Source: Pelagibius sp.
Lineage (GTDB): Bacteria > Pseudomonadota > Alphaproteobacteria > Kiloniellales > Kiloniellaceae
Assembly: GCA_028280305.1 (NCBI GenBank)
Contig: JANQMC010000146.1
Location: 22,390-86,389, forward strand
Length of the DNA: 64,000 nt
Reading direction: 5' to 3'
Both the position numbers and the translations under genes were made by a program. Positions 20,204 to 28,952 of the stretch are shown here, one piece after another; within the stretch, counting starts at the first letter, position 1; every line of letters begins with the position of its first letter. Under the pieces are notes generated by a model, which was not told where the DNA came from, did not search any database, and was given only the letters and a program-made list of their open reading frames with translations.

Positions 20204-21484
20204 CTATATCTGCTTCTTTCCCAACTGCGCGCCGCCAACCTTCGGGGTTGCCAGCTCACCGTGGACACGCAAGAGCAGACAGCAAAAACAAGCCATCAGC
20301 ATGACAGAGCCAACAGGGAGGTTGTGCAGGTTGAGCCAGTTTATCGAGATCGGCAGCAACCAGACCATTGCCAAGATAATGCGCTCAAACGGAAGAAATC
20401 CGCTGCGAAGCGCCCGCATGGTGATGAGTACCAGGGCAAAGCTGACGGCGGTCATGTCGTAGTTGAAGGCATAGGGCGAAGCAATGAACGTTCCCACCGT
20501 CAGAACGGCCAACTGAAGAATCCAATCCTGACACCTGGCAAAGGTCCAGACCACGCCGGCCAGCGCAATGACGAAGAGCAGAAGCTGCACTGCGGTGCGA
20601 ATCTCCTGTTCCACGCCAAGAAGCCGAAGACCCATATAGGCGGATGGCATCATCACCAGAAACTCGCCTAGCCTTTCGTTCATGATGACTGCCTGGAAGG
20701 GAACGATGATCTCGAAGTAGGCCTCCCAACTTTCGAGACCAAAGAGGAAAGCGCTGGCGGCAACCATGAAAACCGTCGTCACCCCGGCGGACACTATCGT
20801 CAGCCACCTTCGCGAAGCCATCAATGCAAAGGGAAGCAGGATACCTAACTGCGGCTTGACCGTAAGAATACCGAACAGCACGCCGGCAATGATCGGGTGT
20901 GTTCTCATGAGTCGAAACCCACCAATCAACAAAGCGGCGGTCAAAAATCCGTTCTGCCCGCCGGCAAGGCAGATGTACGAAGATGGCGCCAGCAGCAGCG
21001 CCAAAGCGACAACCCAAGGGTCGCCGTTACGCAGCCGACAAGCCCAAAGGTATGCAAACAGTGTTGCCGCAGACCAGAGCGCCAAGGCAGGCAGGTAGGA
21101 GAAACCCCCAAGCGGCCACAGGATCAGAAGCATGTGAGGTGGATAGGACCAGCTGTGATCGGCAAAGTCCAAGCCGAGAATGTATTCCTGGTAGCTATGG
21201 TAGCTGTTAAAATCGAAAAGCCGCGAGACCGCACCATCAATAACCGCGACCCCGCCCGTCCAGTAGTTGACGAAATCGCGCCCGATCGGACGTCCTGCAA
21301 AGTCCAGGATGCCATCCGTAAAGGTCGTCAGATAATTGAATGACGCATGCAGGCTGTACAACAGGCAGGCAGCGAGAAGGAAGAGGCAGAAAAGAGTGTC
21401 GCTGCCCAAGTCAAGATGACGCTGCGCCCCGAAGTCCCTGTTCGAGTTGCCTGCCGGCAGTAAAGTCTTTCCGAACCACGACAT
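20204..21484 (-). CDS. GT87-family (DUF2029) membrane glycosyltransferase
   Basis: A 426-residue polytopic protein with about ten helices. The signature elements of the DUF2029/GT87 family are present in order: GRDFVNYWTGG (after helix 1), SYPPHMLLI, GGQNGFLTAALL and LTVKPQLGILLP. Members use polyprenyl-phosphate sugars, for example mannosyltransferases in actinobacteria. It is transcribed toward the GT2 gene at 19111-20136, which could make its lipid-linked donor (inference). Confidence 0.82.
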   Translation of the reverse strand: MSWFGKTLLPAGNSNRDFGAQRHLDLGSDTLFCLFLLAACLLYSLHASFNYLTTFTDGILDFAGRPIGRDFVNYWTGGVAVIDGAVSRLFDFNSYHSYQEYILGLDFADHSWSYPPHMLLILWPLGGFSYLPALALWSAATLFAYLWACRLRNGDPWVVALALLLAPSSYICLAGGQNGFLTAALLIGGFRLMRTHPIIAGVLFGILTVKPQLGILLPFALMASRRWLTIVSAGVTTVFMVAASAFLFGLESWEAYFEIIVPFQAVIMNERLGEFLVMMPSAYMGLRLLGVEQEIRTAVQLLLFVIALAGVVWTFARCQDWILQLAVLTVGTFIASPYAFNYDMTAVSFALVLITMRALRSGFLPFERIILAMVWLLPISINWLNLHNLPVGSVMLMACFCCLLLRVHGELATPKVGGAQLGKKQI

Positions 21485-21754
21485 CGCTCAATCCAAAAAC
21501 CCAGATACTGCGGCTTGGCCGCGGCCAGTTGTACGAAGGCCCGGAGATGCTCGGACCCAATCCCGACAGAGAGTCGGCCGGAAAGGGGAAGGTAGCGAAA
21601 AGTCGTTAAGTGGAGTTGAAGCCGTTGACAGCTTTGTGACCAACGATACCCGCTGCGGCGGCCACCGGCCCGGACGGACCTCAGACTTAATCGTTCCTTA
21701 GAGCTTTGGCCCCAGGATCACCGCTGCTCACGCAGCACAAAACACGACGGGTCA

Positions 21755-23596
21755 ATGCAGTCATATAGCGCGAAAAGAAACGGGCCAGCCCAGTTGCTGC
21801 CTTACCTGGCCCTCGTCATCACCTGGGCCCTGGTCCACACCAGCCTGATCGTCTTCCGCGACCTACCGGTCTTCGAGTCCGGACTTGTCGGCCCCGACAG
21901 CTATATGCGTCTGCTTCGCGTCACCGAGCTTTATCAGAGCTGGGACTGGTTCGATGGCACCATCGACCGCGCCAACGCCCCCTACGGTGACACGCTGCAC
22001 TGGACTCGGCCTTTTGACATCCTGATCATGCTGGTGGCTCTGCCGGCCTCGTTCGGGATGACTTTCGAAAAAGCAATCTACGTTTCCGGCATTCTCGTTT
22101 CGCCCTTGCTGCAGTTAATGACGGCGCTTGCGCTCGCCTGGGCCATGCGCCCCTTGATCCGCCCCGAGGTGTGGTTCCTGCCGGTAGTAGCGCTGTTTCT
22201 TCAACCCGCGGCCCTCGCCTACTCCATTGCCGGGCGGGCCGATCATCACAGCCTGCTGATGCTGGTCTTCGTCATCACTGCCGGTTTCACGCTGCAGGCC
22301 CTGCGCAATCCTTTGGATGCGCGCCCGGCCGTCTACGCCGGCGCCGGCGCCGGGTTCGGGATATGGCTTTCGGTGGAGTTCCTGCTGCCGATGGCCGTCT
22401 GCCTGGCTGCCTTGGGAACACCCTGGCTCTTCGGGCAAAGGGAGAAAGCGGCTCAGAACAAATGGTTCGCGCTCTCGGCCAGTTTGGTTCTCTTGGCCGC
22501 GCTTTTCGCAGAACGCCCCCTGGAAGACCTTCTGGAGCCAAGCTACGACAGGGTTTCCTCGGTCCAGTTCCTGATTGTTGTTTGTATTCTGCTGTTCTGG
22601 CGCGCCGCCGAGTTCTATGAGAACCACGCCGCCAGGCAAACCCACATTCTGGGACGCCTGCTGCTCGGCGTCTTCGGCGTCGCTTCCGCCGGATTGCTGG
22701 TCAACGCCGTCTATCCGCTGTTCTTCACCGGCCCCATGGCCGGTGTCGATCCCCGCATTCTGCCGATCTGGCTCGATCGGGTATTGGAGATGCGCCCTCT
22801 TATTCCGCAAGATCGCGACAGCCTCGGGGCCTTTATCTTCTACTTTGGCAGTGGTCTTATGGTGCTTCCATTTTTCCTCAAGTTCATGCTTGAAGAGCGC
22901 CGTTCTGACCGTTTCTGGGTCCTCGCCTTCATCGGCTTCGCTTGTCTTATTCTTTGGCCGATGGCGATCAAACACATGCGGTTCTCCAGCTATGCGGAGG
23001 TCGTCTTCGTCATGGCCATCGCAGTTGTCTTCGACCGCTTTCTGCAGTGGACCCACAGCATTCACAGCGACCTCAGTCGCGGGTTGGTACGTGGCTGTGT
23101 GATTACCGTGCTGCTGCTCGGACCGATCACAGTCGGTACTATGCTGAAGAACCAAGAGGCCGACGCCAAGGATGCCTCCGGCCAGTCGCTGGAGGCCTGC
23201 AACGTCCGGCAGGTCTCAGACTTCCTGGAAACCGATGCCCGGTGGGCCGGATCTCAACAAACCATTCTGACATTCCTCGATATCGGCCCGGAGCTGCTCT
23301 ATCGCACCGGCCATGCGGTGATCGCCACGCCGTATCATCGCAACAGTGATGGGATCTACGACAGCTATAGGATCCTGACCAGCAGTGATACCGAAAACGC
23401 CCGCCGCATGATGGCTGAGCGCCGGATCGACCTGATCCTGCTCTGTCAGAGCCGGGCGGAAAAGATCTTCTTCTCAAGCGCCAGCGACAGCCTCTACAAA
23501 CGCCTTTCCGAAGGTGAGGCACCACAGTGGGCGGAAGAGGTGGTGTTACCGCCTTCCTTACAGCGCCAAGCCCGGCTGTTCGCCATCAACCGCTAG
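21755..23596 (+). CDS. Large GT-C membrane protein, STT3/AglB-like
   Basis: A 613-residue protein with about twelve membrane helices in the first 480 residues and a soluble C-terminal domain of about 130 residues. The first external loop has FESGLVGPDSYMRLLRVTEL and DTLHWTRPFD, resembling the acidic loop of STT3-like oligosaccharyltransferases and other GT-C enzymes. The WWDxG signature of true STT3 is not evident. It is followed 97 bp later by a GT2 gene and then the Flp pilin gene, which makes a role in protein or surface glycosylation worth testing. Confidence 0.65.
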   Translation: MQSYSAKRNGPAQLLPYLALVITWALVHTSLIVFRDLPVFESGLVGPDSYMRLLRVTELYQSWDWFDGTIDRANAPYGDTLHWTRPFDILIMLVALPASFGMTFEKAIYVSGILVSPLLQLMTALALAWAMRPLIRPEVWFLPVVALFLQPAALAYSIAGRADHHSLLMLVFVITAGFTLQALRNPLDARPAVYAGAGAGFGIWLSVEFLLPMAVCLAALGTPWLFGQREKAAQNKWFALSASLVLLAALFAERPLEDLLEPSYDRVSSVQFLIVVCILLFWRAAEFYENHAARQTHILGRLLLGVFGVASAGLLVNAVYPLFFTGPMAGVDPRILPIWLDRVLEMRPLIPQDRDSLGAFIFYFGSGLMVLPFFLKFMLEERRSDRFWVLAFIGFACLILWPMAIKHMRFSSYAEVVFVMAIAVVFDRFLQWTHSIHSDLSRGLVRGCVITVLLLGPITVGTMLKNQEADAKDASGQSLEACNVRQVSDFLETDARWAGSQQTILTFLDIGPELLYRTGHAVIATPYHRNSDGIYDSYRILTSSDTENARRMMAERRIDLILLCQSRAEKIFFSSASDSLYKRLSEGEAPQWAEEVVLPPSLQRQARLFAINR

Positions 23597-23693
23597 GGCC
23601 TCTAAGCGCCCTTCGGTGTTAGGGAATTCTTGAGCCAATTCGACAAGACTGTTCCAACGGGGGTCAGGTAGCTCCGAAGAGGACGGACGGTCG

Positions 23694-24761
23694 ATGACAC
23701 AGGAAAACCCGGTTCACAGACAGCAGGCAGCGCTGGCCGCGACCCTGGCGGACGCGCCTTCCGTAGCCGTCCTGCTGCCCTGCTACAATGAAGAAGCGGC
23801 GATCGACCAAACCGTCAGAGATTTTCAGGCTGCCCTGCCGAATGCCCGCATTTACGTCTATGACAATGCGTCCAGCGATCGCACCGCGGCAGTCGCCCGC
23901 GAGGCCGGGGCCCACGTGGTTAGCGAAACCTTAAGGGGCAAGGGAAACGTGGTGCGGCGGATGTTCGCCGACATCGAGGCGGACATCTATGTCCTGTCGG
24001 ACGGCGACGACACCTATGATGCAAGCGCCGCAGAAGACCTGATAGAGCTGCTCTGCCGAGAGCAATTGGACATGGTCAACGCGGCGCGGATCAACACCAG
24101 CGACGCGGCCTATCGTGCGGGGCATAAGTTCGGGAATCGGCTGTTTACCGGCCTGGTCAGCAATCTCTTCGGCAAACGCTTTGACGACATCCTCTCCGGC
24201 TACCGAGTCTTCTCCCGGCGCTTCGTAAAGTCTTTTCCAGCGCTCGCCCAGGGCTTCGAGATCGAAACCGAGTTGACGGTCCACGCCCTGGAGCTGCGGA
24301 TGCCGGTTGCCGAAGTCCCGACGGCCTATAAAGAGCGGCCGGAGGGCTCGGAAAGCAAGCTCAACACCTTTCGCGACGGGTTTCGTATTCTCAAAACCAT
24401 CGTAAGGCTGGCTAAAGAAGAACGGCCACTCGCGTTCTTCTCGTCCGGGGCGATGATCCTGGCATTGACGTCGGTCGGCCTGTCTCTACCGCTGTTCGTG
24501 ACCTACTTCGAGACCGGACTGGTGCCACGGCTGCCCACCGCCGTCTTGGTCTGCGCCCTGATGCTGCTGGCCTCCCTTGGGTTCGCCTGTGGTCTGATAC
24601 TTGATTCCGTATCTCTCAGCCGCCGCGAGACGAAACGCCTGCATTACCTTACTCTGCCGGCACCGCCGCTCCCCATATCGCCACGAACTCCGCGGCGCTC
24701 GCAGCCTCATCGGGCCGAAAATCCGGCTCACAAAGACGTGATTCACCGGGCGGCGATTTAG
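23694..24761 (+). CDS. GT2 family glycosyltransferase
   Basis: A 355-residue enzyme with an N-terminal GT-A domain: VAVLLPCYNEEAAI, VYDNASSDRT and the acidic motif VLSDGDDTYD. DILSGYRVFSRRFVKSFP and FEIETELTVHALEL are typical of the dolichol-phosphate-sugar synthase-like group. Two C-terminal helices (about 245-310) anchor it, followed by a basic tail. It is downstream of the GT-C gene, probably in the same operon, and its end is 220 bp before the pilin gene. Donor and acceptor are unknown. Confidence 0.85.
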   Translation: MTQENPVHRQQAALAATLADAPSVAVLLPCYNEEAAIDQTVRDFQAALPNARIYVYDNASSDRTAAVAREAGAHVVSETLRGKGNVVRRMFADIEADIYVLSDGDDTYDASAAEDLIELLCREQLDMVNAARINTSDAAYRAGHKFGNRLFTGLVSNLFGKRFDDILSGYRVFSRRFVKSFPALAQGFEIETELTVHALELRMPVAEVPTAYKERPEGSESKLNTFRDGFRILKTIVRLAKEERPLAFFSSGAMILALTSVGLSLPLFVTYFETGLVPRLPTAVLVCALMLLASLGFACGLILDSVSLSRRETKRLHYLTLPAPPLPISPRTPRRSQPHRAENPAHKDVIHRAAI

Positions 24762-24981
24762 CCGAAAGCAGCGGAATTGCAGCAGATTGTTTCGTCTTTA
24801 CTATTTATCTCTTTTTTTACGCAAACACATCTCCAAATTAACAAGTTGTTATAATAATAAGCCCATATTATTCTTGAATTATTTCTAATATTGCACTCAA
24901 GAAAGCTATTTCCTTTTACCTTTTATTAATGCGAAGAGGGGATTATCGGTCTCGGATATGCGTGCATAGGAGGTCGCAATC
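24762..24981 (+). promoter_or_regulatory. A/T-rich promoter region of the pilin gene with CtrA-like sites
   Basis: This 220-bp gap is strikingly A/T-rich for the window. It holds TATAAT at 24850-24855 and two near-matches to the CtrA consensus: TTAA-N7-TTAT at 24838-24852 and TTTA-N7-TTAA at 24915-24929. A strong AGGAGGT at 24968-24974 precedes the pilin ATG by seven bases. Confidence 0.5.
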
Positions 24982-25176
24982 ATGATGAACACGATTAAGT
25001 CCTTTCTTCAGGACGATTCCGGCGCCACGGCTATCGAGTATGGCCTGATCGCCGCCCTGGTTTCTGTTGCTGCCATCGCGGCGCTTACCTCGATGGGTAA
25101 CTCGCTGCGGGACGTCTTCGGCCTCGTGTCGAACGAGCTTAGCGATGCGGCGGACACGGCAACGTCTACTCCGTAA
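24982..25176 (+). CDS. flp: Flp/Fap-type pilin
   Basis: A 64-residue type IVb prepilin. The short leader MMNTIKSFLQDDSG is cut before ATAIEYGLIAALVSVAAIAA, the typical Flp helix with the conserved Glu-Tyr. The product is the major subunit of the thin adhesive Tad/Cpa pilus. It is the first gene of the cluster, under an A/T-rich promoter, and is followed by strong hairpins that would separate its high expression from that of the assembly genes. In Caulobacter the equivalent is pilA. Confidence 0.95.
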   Translation: MMNTIKSFLQDDSGATAIEYGLIAALVSVAAIAALTSMGNSLRDVFGLVSNELSDAADTATSTP

Positions 25177-25193
25177 CGCTTGAATCCTTCGGG

Positions 25194-25258
25194 GCCCCGG
25201 GTCCCGGCGGAATCAGTCAGTGCGATAGGGCCCGGGGCAAAAACCTCGCGGCCCTATC
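25194..25258 (+). promoter_or_regulatory. Two mutually exclusive hairpins between pilin and cpaA
   Basis: Hairpin 1 pairs GCCCCGGG (25194-25201) and CCC (25203-25205) with GGG (25228-25230) and CCCGGGGC (25231-25238). Hairpin 2 pairs GATAGGGCC (25224-25232) with GGCCCTATC (25250-25258), a perfect 9-bp stem. They share 25228-25232, so only one can form. No T-run follows either, so attenuation, mRNA processing or stabilisation are all possible. Confidence 0.5.
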
Positions 25259-25341
25259 TCTCTGTCGGTGTGCCCCTATTGGCTCCCATTTCCATGGAGC
25301 CGAGCAAGGGCGCAACAAGGGGCTCTCGCCCGGATCGCCAA

Positions 25342-25851
25342 ATGATGAACCTGTCATTAGCAACGGCTCAGTTCACGATCCTATCATTCGCAGGCCTGCT
25401 GATTATGGCTGCTGCGAGCGACTGCAGGAACTTGACCGTCCCCAATCGCTTCAGCGTGGCGCTGCTGGCTCTGTACCCGTCTTTCGTTGTGGCCTCGGGC
25501 GGCAGCGTGGACTGGCAGGGTGGTGTGATCTGTGCCGCAGCGGCCTTCGCCGTTGGCTTCGTCCTGTTCGCCCTCCGCTTCTGCGGCGGCGCAGACGTGA
25601 AGCTCTTCGCCGCTGTCACACTGTGGGCGGGGCCCGCCCTCTTTGCGCCCATGGTCTTCTATACCGGGCTGACCGGCGGATTGCTGGCGATCGCCCTGTG
25701 GATCCGTCACAGGATGATCCGGGCGGCAACACCTGCCGCATTCTTCTTCGTCTCCAGCGATCCGTCTTTCGGAAAGCAGCCGATGCCTTATGCGGTGGCC
25801 ATTGCAGCCGGCGGCCTCTACGTCGCCTTGCAGTTGTTGATGAGAACTTAG
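25342..25851 (+). CDS. cpaA: Prepilin peptidase CpaA/TadV
   Basis: A 169-residue inner-membrane aspartic protease that processes Flp prepilin. The first catalytic Asp is in AAASDCRNLTVPNRF and the second in FCGGADVKLFAA, the CpaA-type version of the GxGD motif. About five helices fit the family. The start is uncertain: the frame is open to 25180, no good ribosome site is seen, and ATG at 25342 is chosen because it gives the normal size. Confidence 0.88.
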   Translation: MMNLSLATAQFTILSFAGLLIMAAASDCRNLTVPNRFSVALLALYPSFVVASGGSVDWQGGVICAAAAFAVGFVLFALRFCGGADVKLFAAVTLWAGPALFAPMVFYTGLTGGLLAIALWIRHRMIRAATPAAFFFVSSDPSFGKQPMPYAVAIAAGGLYVALQLLMRT

Positions 25852-25954
25852 CGCCATGAAATCAAACACAGTTTTCCGCTCTTCCGCCGGCGTGATCCTA
25901 CCCGATCCCGCTGTATCTGCCGTCTTCTGCGGATGCGCCTAGGAGGTCGAAGCC

Positions 25955-26842
25955 ATGTCTCTCAGAAACATCATTCTGATCGCCGCCGCTCTACTCATTA
26001 CTGTCGGCACCACATTCGTCGCACGCAGTTGGCTGGCCAACCAAAGAGCCCAACCCGCCACAGTGGTTGCTGCGCCCGTGGAGCCGGAAGGAATCAAGGT
26101 TCTGGTCGCCAAGGGCGACCTGCCGACCGGCGCCTTCATTCAGGAGGGCCAACTGCGCTGGCAAATCTGGCCCAACGATGACATTCCAGAAACGTACTTC
26201 ACCAATGAAGAAGTGGCTTTCGAGGAGTTTTTCGGCGCCGTGGTGCGCCGGGGCTTCACCGCCGGTGAACCAATCACGCCCAAACGGGTCGTTCGTCCGG
26301 GCGAACGTGGTTTCCTGGCTGCCGTGCTGCGGCCGGGCTATCGCGCCATCGCGATCCGCGTCGACGCCACCTCGGGCGTGAGCGGGCTGGTGTTTCCTGG
26401 GGATCGGATTGACATCATTTTGACACAGACGCTGGCCGAAAACACCGGGGAACAGGTCATCCAGCGCAAGGCCAGCGAGACTGTACTCCAAAACGTACGC
26501 GTACTCGCAATCGATCAGGTAACGGATGATAAAGGGACGAACCCGCAGTACGCCAAGCACTTCACCGTGGAGGTCACGCCCAAGCAAACCGAGATGCTTT
26601 CCGTTGTCAGGGAACTGGGCGCTCTCTCCATCTCGCTCAGAAGCCTCGCCAAGGACGAGGAGGAGCTGGAGCGGTTGGCGGTCCTGAACGAGACGAAGGA
26701 GGAGTCCGACCCCGAGCGCGGCGATACCTATACCTGGGATACCGAGGTCAGCCGCCTGGTCGGCATGCGTGGCGGCAGAGACGGCAATAAGAAGGTTGTT
26801 AACGTTACGCGTGGTAATGAAGTTGAAGAGCTGCGTTTCTAA
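25955..26842 (+). CDS. cpaB: Flp pilus assembly protein CpaB/RcpC
   Basis: A 295-residue periplasmic protein anchored by one N-terminal helix (LRNIILIAAALLITVGTTFVA). A SAF-like domain follows (VLVAKGDLPTGAFIQEGQL, then FTAGEPITPKRVVRPGERGFL). CpaB proteins associate with the secretin. A good AGGAGG ribosome site precedes ATG at 25955. It is 13 bp before cpaC. Confidence 0.93.
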   Translation: MSLRNIILIAAALLITVGTTFVARSWLANQRAQPATVVAAPVEPEGIKVLVAKGDLPTGAFIQEGQLRWQIWPNDDIPETYFTNEEVAFEEFFGAVVRRGFTAGEPITPKRVVRPGERGFLAAVLRPGYRAIAIRVDATSGVSGLVFPGDRIDIILTQTLAENTGEQVIQRKASETVLQNVRVLAIDQVTDDKGTNPQYAKHFTVEVTPKQTEMLSVVRELGALSISLRSLAKDEEELERLAVLNETKEESDPERGDTYTWDTEVSRLVGMRGGRDGNKKVVNVTRGNEVEELRF

Positions 26843-26854
26843 ACGGTGTGATTT

Positions 26855-28225
26855 ATGCGCGTAATTTCAGGCATTTGGCTGGCGATCGCCCTGATTGTAT
26901 CGATGGCCGCTTCGACCGAGCAGGCCACCGCGGCGCTCCAGGGCCGCGCGGTGCCGAGCAACGGCGACCCCATTGCCATCGAACTGGGCGAGGGCCAGCT
27001 GTTGCGGCTGGATCGCGCGATGACGTCTGTTTTCATCGCCAACCCCGCCATTGCCGATATCAGCGCGAAGTCTGACCGCTTGCTCTATCTTTTTGGTAAG
27101 GGGGTCGGCACCACCACGCTCTTCGCCCTGGATGCCAACGACAACCTGATTGCCAACGTCACCGTCAGCGTGAATCACAGCTTGGGCCGCCTGCAGCGAG
27201 CCCTCGATGAACTGGTGCCGACGGGTGACATCGTGGCCTCGTCCGTCAATGGTGCGATCGTCCTTTCCGGGAGCGTGGCAACCGCCAGTGAAGCTGAGGA
27301 TGCGCGCCGCCTGGCGACGCGTTTCATCAGCGAAGGCGAGGAGATCATCAATCGGCTGGCGGTAACCGATCCCAACCAGGTGAATCTGCGCGTGCGGATC
27401 GCGGAGGTTTCTCGTGAAGTGATCAACCAGTTTGGGTTCAACTGGGATATCTTCGTTGACGGCGGCATCCAATTCGGCCTGCAGTCCCTGCCCCCGGTCG
27501 CCGGCATCAACACCATCTTCGCCGGCGGCGACGTCGGTAACGCCTCGATCGACACCCTGATCGACGCCCTGGCCGAAGACAATCTTGTGAGCATCCTGGC
27601 GGAACCGAACCTGACGGCACTGTCAGGCGAAACCGCCAGCTTCCTCGCCGGCGGTGAGTTTCCGATCCCTGTCTCCCAGGACGAGGATACCATCACTGTT
27701 CAGTTCAAGCAGTTCGGCGTCAGTCTCGCTTTTACACCGACGTTACTGGGCCGCAGCCGCATCTCGATGCGCGTGCGCCCGGAGGTAAGCCAACTGTCGA
27801 ATGCCGTTCAGGTCATCGCGGGGGGCCTTTCGATTCCCTCGCTCACAACACGCAGAGCGGAAACCACGGTTGAGCTCGCCTCCGGCCAGAGCTTCGCTAT
27901 CGCCGGTCTTATTTTGGACAACACACGCCAGGAAAACCGAAAGATTCCGGGGCTGGGCGACCTGCCGATCCTTGGTGCGCTGTTCAACAGTGATCGCTTC
28001 GAACGCGATGAGACAGAGTTGGTGATCATCGTCACACCCTACATCGTCCAGCCGGTCAATCCGGACCAACTGCGAACGCCCTTGGACCCCTACCGTGCTC
28101 CTCCGCTGGCCGCTGACGGCTCGCCGGCAGCAGCCGGCGCGCAACCCGGACGCACGGTCCCCCTTGACGCGGACCAGGCCGACAGGCTCGGCGGCAACAA
28201 GAACACCGGCTTTATTCTGGATTAG
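26855..28225 (+). CDS. cpaC: Flp pilus secretin CpaC/RcpA
   Basis: A 456-residue outer-membrane secretin. The signal peptide ends near ATAA (residue 29). An N-terminal pilus-associated domain (RLDRAMTSVFIANPAIADIS) and a BON-like segment (about 110-165) precede the secretin core (about 240-420), with VGNASIDTLIDALAEDN, LAEPNLTALSGETASFLAGG and KIPGLGDLPILGALF. It forms the outer-membrane channel for the pilus. Confidence 0.95.
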   Translation: MRVISGIWLAIALIVSMAASTEQATAALQGRAVPSNGDPIAIELGEGQLLRLDRAMTSVFIANPAIADISAKSDRLLYLFGKGVGTTTLFALDANDNLIANVTVSVNHSLGRLQRALDELVPTGDIVASSVNGAIVLSGSVATASEAEDARRLATRFISEGEEIINRLAVTDPNQVNLRVRIAEVSREVINQFGFNWDIFVDGGIQFGLQSLPPVAGINTIFAGGDVGNASIDTLIDALAEDNLVSILAEPNLTALSGETASFLAGGEFPIPVSQDEDTITVQFKQFGVSLAFTPTLLGRSRISMRVRPEVSQLSNAVQVIAGGLSIPSLTTRRAETTVELASGQSFAIAGLILDNTRQENRKIPGLGDLPILGALFNSDRFERDETELVIIVTPYIVQPVNPDQLRTPLDPYRAPPLAADGSPAAAGAQPGRTVPLDADQADRLGGNKNTGFILD

Positions 28226-28235
28226 GAGCATAGGG

Positions 28236-28952
28236 ATGACGGTACGAAAGCTGAGCAAGCTCACCGCGGTTCTCTCGCTCTCTCTGCTGGGCGCAGGCTG
28301 CGCCGGTGACCCTGAGCGTACGCCCGAGGCACAGGCCGTCGCGGATGTGGTCAATCATGTCTTCTATCACGCCAAGTGGCAGCCGATACCGGCTACACCG
28401 GAGAACCAGGCCGAGAGCATCTTGTTCCAGCAGAGTGTGTTCTTTGAGGACGGTTCGGCCGTGCTCCGGCGTGGCGAAGAGCGGGCCATCGACGCCCTGC
28501 TCATTGAAGCTGAACCCGACCCGGGAACCATCATAACCTTGAACGCCGGTGAAAGCCGCGACCCGGCCTATGACCGCTTGACTTTGCAGCGCCTCGAAGC
28601 CGTGCGCATGGCACTGGCCGATCGAGGCTATCAGGCGGTTCTGGGTTCTGCTCCGCGCGTGCCGGCACCCGGGACCGAGGGCAATGAAGTGCGTCTCAGC
28701 CTTGCCAAGTACATGGCCATTTTGCCGGACTGCGCCCAGCCGCAGCCGCTGGAGCCCGAACTCCCCGCATTTGACACGGCTTTTGGCTGCCCGAACGCCA
28801 ACAACCTGGGTGTGATGGTGGCCAATCCGGCAGATCTCGAAAAAGGCCGGACGCTGGAACCCGGCGACGGCGAAGCGCTCAGCCGATCCGTGCGGCGCTA
28901 CCGGATCGGTGAAATCGAACCTCTGGTCGAAGAGGGGACGAAGTCGGAATGA
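28236..28952 (+). CDS. cpaD: Pilus assembly lipoprotein CpaD
   Basis: A 238-residue lipoprotein with lipobox LLGAGC. ATG at 28236 is chosen because TTAGGAG is just upstream and the lipoprotein signal starts here; the longer frame overlaps cpaC. The RRGEERAIDAL and RLTLQRLEAVRMALADRGYQ region resembles the CpaD family, whose members help localise the secretin. The C-terminus has CPNANNLGVMVANPADLEKGR, typical of CpaD. Its stop overlaps the cpaE start. Confidence 0.9.
   Translation: MTVRKLSKLTAVLSLSLLGAGCAGDPERTPEAQAVADVVNHVFYHAKWQPIPATPENQAESILFQQSVFFEDGSAVLRRGEERAIDALLIEAEPDPGTIITLNAGESRDPAYDRLTLQRLEAVRMALADRGYQAVLGSAPRVPAPGTEGNEVRLSLAKYMAILPDCAQPQPLEPELPAFDTAFGCPNANNLGVMVANPADLEKGRTLEPGDGEALSRSVRRYRIGEIEPLVEEGTKSE

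Noticed and set aside
21687..21701. CtrA-like TTAA-N7-TTAG upstream of the STT3-like gene
   Set aside because: It misses the consensus in the second half and lacks the final C; too weak to call beside the two perfect boxes.
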